In this document: positions 61,101-64,000 of the stretch, piece after piece
How the letters are laid out: the number at the start of each line of letters is the position of its first letter
How positions within the stretch are numbered: the stretch's first letter is position 1
NCBI GenBank assembly: GCA_965279075.1
Contig: CBDIHI010000010.1
Span: 186,001 to 250,000 of the forward strand
Length of the DNA stretch: 64,000 nucleotides
Source of the DNA: SZAS-79 sp965279075
GTDB taxonomy: Bacteria; Pseudomonadota; Gammaproteobacteria; Burkholderiales; SG8-39
Direction of reading: 5' to 3'
Notes under the pieces: model-generated
What the model was told of the DNA's origin: nothing
Databases searched by the model: none
The model's input: only the letters and a program-made list of their open reading frames with translations
Made by a program: the position numbers and the translations under genes

Positions 61101-64000
61101 CATACTGCGAGCCTGAATACCCGGGAGAAGACCGAAGCGGGCGGCGTCATTGCAGGCGCCGGTGTTACCGTGGACAACGAAGTGATTTCTGCGGTGGACG
61201 CAAGGATCGGCGCGTCGGCAATCGTTCTCGCGCGCGAGATTGACCTCTCCGCGACCAACAACGTCGACAAACCGCAGTTCGCGGCCGTCCCCCACTCGAA
61301 TCCGATTCTGGCCGCGCTAGGGGTCACCGTCACGGCCCCCAACGTCGCTGGCTCGACGGGGGGCTTGGCGAGCGGCGCGGGCATCTCGAGCGACTTCCGC
61401 ATCACCCTCAATACAAACGTCACTGTCGGCGCTTCTGCCAACGTACAGACGGTAGGCGTGATCACCGACGCATCGCTGATAAGGATGCGCGCATTCAACA
61501 ACATCCTTGCCCAGGACAACGTGACGTTCAGGTCCGGAGGCGCACTGGCAGGTGCAGGCGCCTACGCCAAGATCCGTACGATTGCCGATGTCGCCCGGGT
61601 TTCCATCGGTGACGGCGCGACTGTGGTGAGCAAGGGCGCGCTCGAACTCTCTGCGCGCGGCACGGGTAATCTGGTACAAAAGATCAGCGTTGACGTGTTC
61701 GGCGCCGGCACCCTCACCGTGGGCGAGTCGCTTATCGACGTGCGGCCGCTGAACGAAGTGGTGATCGGCAGCGCCGCAATCTCCGCCTACGGCGACTTGG
61801 ACATTTCCGCGGGCAGCGACACCGATTTCAATTCCGACCGCTATACGCTCGAATCGCGCTTTGACGGCATTGCGGGCAGCCTGGTGCCGATCGAAAGCGT
61901 TGACGCCAAGTCCTTCCTGATCCAGGAGAACCGGATCACCGTCGGCGCCGGCGCCTACCTGAAGACCGCCGGGGTGGCGAAGCTCCACACCGAGCGCGAC
62001 AGCGTCAACGATCTTACGGCGAAGGCGAAGATCACGAGCTGGACGAGCGCGGTCGGGGACGGATTGCTGGCGCTGACCGGCGGCGGCGCCGACCAGTACA
62101 ACGGCCACCTGCTGCAGGAGTCGCATGGCACGGTGATCAACAACGGGACCGTGGAGACCGGACTTACGCGCCATGTTTCGCTGTCCCTGGACTCCTGGGA
62201 CGCGCGGGCCGGCACGGTGAGCGGTACGGCCAGCGACGGCGTCACCTTCTCGACGTCGCAGCAATTGCAGAGCAGTACGCTCGCGCTCGACCTTAAGAAC
62301 TCGAAGGACCTGCTCGCGCAGTATGGCTCGATCGACGCCAAGCTCAATGCATATTATTCGAGCGAGGTCATTCGCATCCAGCAGGAGATGTTAGACAAAG
62401 GTCTGGGCGTTTGGGAGGATGCCGCCCACACCGTCTTCACGCCGATCTCGAGCTACGTCATGACCGTGACGGTCGACCCCATTCGGGCGCAGGCCGGACG
62501 GATCGACGTTCGCGGCGACCAGCTGCAGGGTGGCGGCCGCTGGATCGCGCCGACCGACGCGAGCGTTACGATCACCAACAATACGCCCGCGTTCCTGAAC
62601 CTGAAGGGCATCACGATTCCGGCTGAAACCGGGCGCATGTACTTCAATGGCGGGCTGGTCGGATCCAACTCGGCGATCCTGTCCGAGAACGTGCGCAACG
62701 TCAACGCCGACAACGCGCACAACTTCACGAACGTGGACACGCTCCAGACGGCCGTGACGCCGACCTTCCAGAACCCGATGCCGACCGACGCGACGAGCGG
62801 CTTCGCCGAGCCGATCATCACGGTGACCAACGCGCTCGATGTGAACGACGTGAACGATGGCAATACCTACGTCGCGCCCAACATTACCGTGCTTGGCGCC
62901 AGCGAGGGCGGCGTGGGTATCAGCAACTTGAGCGGCAAGCTGATGATCGACTTCGGCGGAGGTGCCTTCATCTCCCGCGGGCCGGTCGATGCCAAGAACA
63001 TGGTCATCACGGGCACCGGGAACGTCTACATCGACGGCGCCGCAGTGTTCGCGCAGGCCGATCCCTCATCGATCTGGGGCGGGGTCACGCGCGGCACTAC
63101 CAGCGACGGCATTACGGAGAACGGGGTGATCTCCGCCGAGACGATGCAAATCGACGCTTTCGGCGCCAAAGTCACTGTGGCGGATACCACTAACAAGATC
63201 GGCAACCTGCTCGCCCAGGGACCGACTTCAGCCGGCAGCCTGATCGCGCAGCAGATCTTCATTCGCGCCAACATCATCAACGTCAACGGCTTGATCCAGA
63301 GCGGCAAGGACAACTACACGCTCAACCTGGACGGCTCGGCTGCCTTCGAAGTGTCGGAAAAGCTGAGGCTGGGATTCGGCGGGACCTTCAAGCTCGAGCA
63401 GACCACGGCCGCGACCGGCAAGGATTTCAGCGTCTGGTTCAACAGCGTGACCCAGAGCTTCGAGATCAGGGACGTGTCCGTCAGCGGGGGCAGCGTCACG
63501 CTCGAGGGCAAGATCGTCAACACCGGCAACGGCAAGATCCGCGTCCTGTCCGGGTACGGTCAGATCAACATCAACAACACCACGGCCTACGGCGTGCAGG
63601 TCGCGAAGATCGACGCGTCGCAGCGCGGCGCAGGCACGCTGGTAATCATCGACAAGGCGAAGCTGAACGGTAGCGGCAACCCAACCTCGACCTTGTACAA
63701 CCAGAACGGCGCGATCGGGAATTACACCTACGACCCGTCTGCCCAGATGCGCTTCGGCTGGGCGGTGTCCTGGGGCACGCGGACCCTGGAAACGATCCAC
63801 CGCGAGAGCAGCAACTGGCTCGGCCTCATCAACCTCGGCTCGTTTGACGAGTCCGGGAAAGTCGTCACGAACATCGGCCTGCCGACGCTCGAGGGCGGTG
63901 CTGGGTTCTACTACAGCGAGACGAATTCGTCGCTGCAGGACGATCCCTATAACTTCAGCCAGAACTCGGTCCAGACGAACGGCACCGCTCCGGAGGCGCA
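46101..64000 (+). CDS. Giant LEPR-XLL/DUF4347 surface protein, 3' end beyond the window
   Basis: Reading from TTG 46101 the frame stays open to the last base: 17,900 nt, at least 5,966 residues, with no in-frame stop seen on a full read. Residues 39-48 (LEQRFLLSAE) match the LEPR-XLL motif found near the N-terminus of giant exported proteins; a six-proline run follows. About residues 278-425 form a DUF4347 domain (VVVLDSRYDG, VQVLSHGASGTLRLG, LLYGCDVAMG). From about residue 430 to 4970 the protein is a Gly/Ala/Ser/Thr-rich repeat region, with twelve VYxYxG...QDY...W units and long higher-order repeats. The rest is beta-rich and less repetitive. The whole visible product has one cysteine (in YGCD), as is common for type I exported proteins. 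It lies directly behind a TolC gene. Adhesin or biofilm matrix protein is the likely role. Confidence 0.9.
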   Translation, partial: MALSKVAAVVANFAARVAKGMRSSKLQPPMRRKALFEALEQRFLLSAEALIPPPPPPAQPPAAIEAPLNPDAARLTASSAPVEYTLQGAEQPAIVLQAGGDAAEADPGGVLATTPTIVQIDSALAAATAGSDVIDANAKAVADAKDAAAKALAKGDAATSEGAPTLQPVAATVTPTQISLSAYAAFVQTRPAASQVVIVDAAISNYQDLLKSLASFGATASQAAPAVPVTVEQAPAQESDPAPVSPLSGIEALPGAVGVQSVSQVAPVVDAGPQIQVSRYGDIEVVVLDSRYDGVAQVSEILAPYQGLAAVQVLSHGASGTLRLGSSTLNEGKLEQDRARVAVWGGALRPGGDILLYGCDVAMGVEGVEFVGRLAAITGADVAASTDRTGAASAGADWTLEYATGVVESEPLFQAAELSEYGGLLTGLAPVISGSTVTFTGSAGADTLHLRVNSSGALEYEWDGEGSYTTLAGFTLATGTINADLAGGDDAVIFDSGHDFTFSGGMSVLSEAITVSTGVVFNTGAGNVTFTATASDAAQVTSGTVAAKAASIQVLGNITATSGNVTIAAGAVRDVAISAGILVPVLSLNSSSSATVLVSGTVSTSGTVSISATTSGSVSGTAALSSSNTFSDTAIAHVTGSITASGLQLKASSSTSYVANSLVATNQISGDVKAYIDGSATIGVGSGGMTVEAKDTLSASAVSTTTPFTVLGYSAPFSVSVASAQNQVTRTTEASVSGATVTVTNGDLNVSAVRDETVSATAKAWAKSASTPFVANNSAVSVGGTYTANYVLGDVSAFVTGSTVTTAGAGSDLGITATDTSVVNANSEASAVAGSTVPNFGGTATSAGAAIAFNAIGWAPANLVYKTVDALVGTNIGTSQAENVQAYVVNSTISSGGNVTVTATSDADLNATVSNAVNASGMVGSSATSGIVASNMVNSAAKAYIQDVATGRTRTVTAAGAVNVTAEDNAGIYANSKVVSSSISTSDGAAALQGITNFFLPSDYSTSDGIVSLDFGKRVKLATNFVTPDFNSSDGTQALVGNATIVRLADDYGVADFTTDSGKRLLVAGDKVEVAEGYDELMGVVGGVYQYLGARGRVELGVQDYTDATKWKLIAGDAGSAYRYIGTTGSLNLGLQDYTDAAKWVKLAGTPGAVYQYMGTTQSRDLGAQNYGDLGLWKPVLGTNLVPQGNNISASDAMALGGLVVRNDVRSDVGAYVLNATVTGGSVELTALEDAVLRATADSSAEASGGSAFGSGATLAVNATIATNLVLSQANAYIQGSTVTSTGSGAIALDGQNTSQIDARTLSSTSSGGTAAGVVLAFNTIGWQSQNVLFNTLDALVGSNIGTEQAAQAKAYVLDSTVKAGGDLTLTAKSDAQLSATVGNEATSSAMGLINAAGAAGSGVLASNMVSSTAQAYITFTTTGSVTVGGALKVDAEDNAGIDASAKLVASSTSVSDGGVSIANNMLNQLLDEYQYTNKSGAQNLKFGDRVRLADDTLSTQGVAGKVYQYMGTSAAGTGLDLTTQDYTNYGLWKELSPSNLIPEGITDALLESEAMAVGVLVVRNDVRSDVEAYLKNVTVRGNTLGTVGAGSVSITALEHAAISAQDESTVTSSGGMSLNGTFVTNLVLSQANAYIQASDVLTVGDITLDAQNISNIDATVLGASSSGDVAAGLTLAFNTIGWESQNLLFNTIDALLGTSIGTEQPAQVKAYIVDSTISAGGNLSLSAQSDAQLKAQVDNQADSGGMSASGVLASNMVSSLAKAYIDDTAGAAAAVTVGGTLTVHAEDASGVAARSTLLSASSASDAVDVLGLARSLLARMDDYKYTTKSGVVNITGLSAPAFTKTAAATGTQSVSVAPGTQVQLAAGYPEAKGLAGAVYRYVGATATLDLNAQDYTDLSKWSRVSAGLPDRVRVAADYSSALADVGSVYRYKLGSTANLDLGAQNYKDTTKWVKITQSAADYIPEVGNFTASDSTGVGGLVVRNAVKGDVAAYVNHATVNAGAVTITALESAVIQAEAESTAEASGGSAFGPGTVLAVNGVIATNTVLSKANAYLTNDTVTTTTGDVVLDAQNTSLIDATVHSATTSGGQAVGVTLAFNTIGWAPTNVLFNSLNALIGTNLGTETPAEVQAYVKDTTVSSAGDVRLSAKSDAQLNATVTNAASSAASGVYGAAGSATSGVLASNMVSSTAKAYIQDAATGRTRTVTAAGAVNVTAEDNAGIYANSKMVSSSITTSDGGASILQGVVNSLLPADYSTSEGTRTIKFGEKVRVAKDFIVDDFNTGTASGAQTVANGTIVRLADDYAVEDFTSEDGRRLVASGDRVLLADDYDATKGAAGRVYQYLGTKGRLSLGEQDYTDTSKWKLVGGEAGEAYRFIGTTGSLNLGLQDYSDATKWTKLAGQPGTVYQYMGPTASRDLSTQDYTDLRFWKQVKETQIIPQGNNISTSDAMALGGLVVRNDVRSDVESYLHNVTASSASANVTALEDAVIRATADSAAEASGGSAFGTGATLAVNGTIATNLILSQANAYIENGSLTTTGAVVVDAKNTSQIDAKTLSSTTSGDQAVGVTLAFNTIGWKAQDILTSAIDVLIGDPLIANALGGAQVAETKAYILNSTVTAGGALSVTALSEAVINAEMSNKATSAASGLVNASGMSVGVALTGNMVNSNAKAYISYTGTSQGAVTAGGAVTVSGEDSATINAKSTLAALSTTTNDGGLSIASGLLKSFLTDYRYTQQSGTQNVKQGDMVRADNGKVYQYKTATTGLGTSLALGSITFASNADWSEVRFDDVAGFVSNLGLNVSTSDATGVGALIVRNDVRGGVESFINNANLNAAGTLSVTALETATIRATDESTVVSIGGSVLVGGSSNAINATIATNLVLSKANAYVTGSSLTTTSAGDVILDAKNTSTIEAEIKATTESRGVSVGVVLAFNTIGWAGQNILYNLADALVGTSIGTEQPAEVRAYLLNTNVTAAGKVSVTATSDAAIDANMGAASTAIKATLTASTAVSVGAVIGMNKVSTLVQAYADNASTLTAGSGGIAINAKDTSAIHSVVKASSLSVAVSGSSALSVSVGVSVARNEIKNDMTAFIRNVGQTTATNGSVVVSAVEDASIDATSTASSISLGVGGSGGKAFGGGGATAVNYIRGKSNAYLQGGTVTATGTGTGMGDVTISSDNTSQIDATVAAISVAAAAGSGSSPAASIGFSLARNFIGWDSGGGAAVTTTYTDSQRPATLTTGQTVKILNGAMAGDVYQYLGPNLTDGDPNTTGIQTIDLSTQNYQDSSTWKQINVTASALEAQAYVQNASVSASGALTLDANSSASIRAVVVAGSAALAGGGSTGLALSGAGVYAENKIKTFVKAYIDGDGSTGISADSVSLTADDASGIDAIAGAASVSAAIGGSTGAAVSIGLSLAFNEVSNEVEAFVKNADQGVSSAAGDVSISATSQGQHLFDLTLGGTLTTANLDDAAKADQDDPANSATNEATQDVTADMTFLAQLRSALNTGLSALGRASLAIADTVATAAMYTTGSGSQNLREGTTVKLADGFAGSGVAGRVYRYVGANADNADLATQNYSTTTNWLLVDKLKLSTLVEGKSWSLVAPNGETYVLEKSGTSLKVSKNTINAISAAASLSAGFGGSTGIAISGAGAVAQNVILTKTNAYGQDSIIGSAGNVTLSAASTSTISSAVAAASLAIGGGGSTGVGASIGVSVAQNFIGWTPGSSASTPAQVQAYLKDASVQAGGDLTQTAVASQTINSVVLAGSAAIAAGGSAGVSLSGAGVFAENKIGVDVKAYVDGDRSTGTVGISADNITLSATDTSTIDAIAGAASLAASLGGSAGVAVSVGVSVARNTISSNVEAYLKSADGLSSSSTDFGVMATAGAISLSATETATIKAVSAAASLAAGIGGTAGIAVSGAGADAGNVILTKTNAYAKDSTLSSTGNIAASATNTSSIDATVISASFSAAIGGTAGVGASIGVALARNSIGKQLDGTSAPVEVQAYLTGSSVSAGGSLALTATSSQTINARVLAGSVAIAGGGAFGGALAGAGASTTNDISVKVRAYIDGDGATGISATSVTLTAHDTSLISANVGAASIAAAVGGAAGFSAAIGVALARNTISNVVEAAIKNADNTVTTTSGAITLDALETATITATSAAAALGAAAGGAAGIALSGAGAEATNVILTQTTAHIDSSKVTSAGNVVIGASDTSTILAQVVAASASIAVGGTAGIGASIGASRARNLIGWKLDGTKQQAQVQAYVLDSSITAADDLTQTATASETITATVLSGSVAAAGGTVGVAASGAGSSTENKIATLIKAYIDADGATGILADNVSLKADDTSTITATAGSASMAAAFGTVGVAVSVGLGLANNEISNVVEAYIKNADGSSSLTTDAGVTTRSGGDIKIEAIERATVTATAVAASAAVGGGIVGLSFSGAGADAKNVILTKTNAYVEGSDLSSGRHTILLATDTATIKAEVLSLSVALSGGLVAGAVSVGSSTANNLIGYTLAGVQTPAEVQAYVINSRIVAGGSLTQTATSNATVTASVAAGSVALAGGAVAAAGAGAGADVRNKVSTKVYASIEGNSARGGGVSAVSGVALAATDTSTITASSTAASVAGSAGLISGSAAIGVGLSSNLIANDVQAFIRSATVSSSVGGVSIQALETATMTATAQAAAVAASVSLGVSLAGGGASADATVLTTTKAFVETSTLTLAGNLAVSAQAATTAVARVDATASSVGLIAAASAGSVVSATVSPTVDAHVTGSTVTAGNVTVSASAQPKADVTATGLTVSTGVSVGVSRADATLSPVVTATVGGTITANSLSVSASHLLPTTGKSANAYAGASSGGLLIGVSATVARASNNAQVTAAIANNSSLNITGDVNVAASNSTRQDAEATAAAGGILAAGVADSRSSSSTSTTASLGSNVTLTASNLSVGAIGRDANYATTTAGSGGVAAGASAKAVTSGTSNTLATIGASSNVNLSTRGTGELSLSADHTASLNTREKTEAGGVIAGAGVTVDNEVISAVDARIGASAIVLAREIDLSATNNVDKPQFAAVPHSNPILAALGVTVTAPNVAGSTGGLASGAGISSDFRITLNTNVTVGASANVQTVGVITDASLIRMRAFNNILAQDNVTFRSGGALAGAGAYAKIRTIADVARVSIGDGATVVSKGALELSARGTGNLVQKISVDVFGAGTLTVGESLIDVRPLNEVVIGSAAISAYGDLDISAGSDTDFNSDRYTLESRFDGIAGSLVPIESVDAKSFLIQENRITVGAGAYLKTAGVAKLHTERDSVNDLTAKAKITSWTSAVGDGLLALTGGGADQYNGHLLQESHGTVINNGTVETGLTRHVSLSLDSWDARAGTVSGTASDGVTFSTSQQLQSSTLALDLKNSKDLLAQYGSIDAKLNAYYSSEVIRIQQEMLDKGLGVWEDAAHTVFTPISSYVMTVTVDPIRAQAGRIDVRGDQLQGGGRWIAPTDASVTITNNTPAFLNLKGITIPAETGRMYFNGGLVGSNSAILSENVRNVNADNAHNFTNVDTLQTAVTPTFQNPMPTDATSGFAEPIITVTNALDVNDVNDGNTYVAPNITVLGASEGGVGISNLSGKLMIDFGGGAFISRGPVDAKNMVITGTGNVYIDGAAVFAQADPSSIWGGVTRGTTSDGITENGVISAETMQIDAFGAKVTVADTTNKIGNLLAQGPTSAGSLIAQQIFIRANIINVNGLIQSGKDNYTLNLDGSAAFEVSEKLRLGFGGTFKLEQTTAATGKDFSVWFNSVTQSFEIRDVSVSGGSVTLEGKIVNTGNGKIRVLSGYGQININNTTAYGVQVAKIDASQRGAGTLVIIDKAKLNGSGNPTSTLYNQNGAIGNYTYDPSAQMRFGWAVSWGTRTLETIHRESSNWLGLINLGSFDESGKVVTNIGLPTLEGGAGFYYSETNSSLQDDPYNFSQNSVQTNGTAPEA
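46937..47374 (+). other. DUF4347 domain of the giant protein
   Basis: About residues 280-425: an alpha/beta domain with VVVLDSRYDGVAQVSEIL, LSHGASGTLRLGSSTLNE, and GGDILLYGCDVAMGVEGVEFV followed by ADVAASTDRTG. This combination (SHG, YGCD, ASTDxTG) is the DUF4347 pattern, which occurs near the N-termini of large bacterial surface proteins. SHG and YGC recall the His-Cys dyad arrangement of caspase-like folds; protease activity is not shown. Confidence 0.75.
48620..52370 (+). repeat. Supra-repeat copy A (about 3.75 kb) in the giant gene
   Basis: Three submodules, each with an FN(T/A)IGW block (48655, 50059, 51128) and, after the second and third, an LVVRND/LVVRNA block. Copy B repeats the same order and spacing: the blocks at 52388, 53812 and 54890 lie 3,733, 3,753 and 3,762 bases downstream. 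Edges are approximate because the unit grades into its neighbour. Confidence 0.7.
49355..56860 (+). repeat. Twelve VYxYxG...QDY...W units
   Basis: A unit of about 28-40 residues, GxVYQYxG(n)LxxQ(D/N)Yxx(x)W, starts near 49362, 49461, 49560, 50619, 51738, 51888, 53118, 53217, 53313, 54363, 55857 and 56769. Copies come as triplets in the two supra-repeats and singly elsewhere, and are usually preceded by G(D/E)xVRxAxx. The tyrosine and tryptophan spacing loosely recalls carbohydrate-binding modules of the CBM5/12 type (Y..GD.V...G..Y......W). Confidence 0.7.
52370..55030 (+). repeat. Supra-repeat copy B in the giant gene
   Basis: This is the second copy of the unit described for 48620-52370. 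It corresponds closely to the first two and a half submodules, then diverges after about 55030. Islands of near-identity with copy A (for example 52683-52781 against 48933-49031 with three mismatches, and 53229-53270 identical to 49473-49514) alternate with stretches that keep the protein but use different codons. Confidence 0.7.
56100..60020 (+). repeat. Repeat array of about 780-810 bases in the giant gene
   Basis: Anchored on the motif AY(I/V)DGD(G/R)(A/S)TG at 56184, 57480, 58287 and 59058 and a weaker YASIEGNSA at 59844, giving spacings of 1296, 807, 771 and 786 bases. Each unit also has one LSGAGA...NVILTKTNAY block and one ASIGxxxARNxIG block. The first interval is longer because it contains a spacer with low-complexity acidic sequence and one VYRYVG unit. 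Confidence 0.65.
61000..64000 (+). other. Non-repetitive beta-rich segment of the giant protein
   Basis: From about residue 4970 the periodic alanine-rich repeats give way to a more varied sequence with motifs such as GRIDVRGDQLQGGGRWIAP, FLNLKGITIPAETG, NVYIDGAAVFAQADP and GNGKIRVLSGYGQININN. The last of these is typical of beta-helical filamentous-haemagglutinin-like proteins. The first tryptophan-rich stretch (SNWLGLINLG) appears close to the window end. No export signal or stop is reached. Confidence 0.5.

Overview
The window is high-GC chromosomal DNA that looks betaproteobacterial. The gene order pheA-hisC-tyrA-aroA-cmk-rpsA-ihfB-lapA-lapB-ugd-hldA-hldD-cysM is the arrangement known from Bordetella/Burkholderia-type genomes, the heptose kinase is a separate protein from its nucleotidyltransferase, and start codons include many GTG and TTG with ATGA-type overlaps. 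I see no tRNA, rRNA, insertion sequence, prophage or CRISPR array.

Layout. 1-14.4 kb: a tightly packed plus-strand core block for aromatic amino acid and histidine synthesis, ribosomal protein S1, IHF-beta, the LapA/LapB control pair for LPS synthesis, sugar-nucleotide and heptose enzymes, cysteine synthase, a DEDDy exonuclease and RlmD. 14.5-20.9 kb: a minus-strand block (MFS transporter, serB, a Sel1-repeat protein, mfd). 21.0-24.7 kb: plus-strand ispD-ispF, a PaiB-like flavoprotein, DadA-like dehydrogenase and ThpR. 24.7-29.7 kb: minus-strand YghU-type GST, a DUF2721 protein, an Asp/Glu racemase-like protein, and an OmpR/EnvZ-type two-component pair with a TonB-like anchored protein behind it. 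29.9-35.9 kb: a DUF3106-like small protein, a DUF1800/DUF1501 pair, then a cytochrome-b-like membrane ferredoxin coupled to a large MscS channel. 36.0-38.2 kb: PlsB-like acyltransferase and a leaderless solute-binding protein.

38.3-43.5 kb is an accessory biosynthetic island: a 2OG-Fe(II) oxygenase, a flavin-dependent tryptophan-halogenase family enzyme and, divergent from the halogenase by 46 bp, a translationally coupled trio of O-methyltransferase, an unrecognised 290-aa protein and a radical SAM protein with extra C-terminal cysteines. This is the best candidate for an undescribed system here.

43.8-64.0 kb is a surface/secretion region: a SapC-family protein, a TolC-family outer-membrane channel, and a giant gene starting with TTG at 46101 that stays open to the last base of the window (17,900 nt, at least 5,966 codons). 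Its product begins with a LEPR-XLL-type N-terminus and a DUF4347 domain, then carries more than 13 kb of degenerate repeats with higher-order organisation, followed by a non-repetitive beta-rich region. The likely logic is a TolC-exported giant surface protein. The downstream end, where an ABC transporter and membrane-fusion protein might be expected, lies outside the window.
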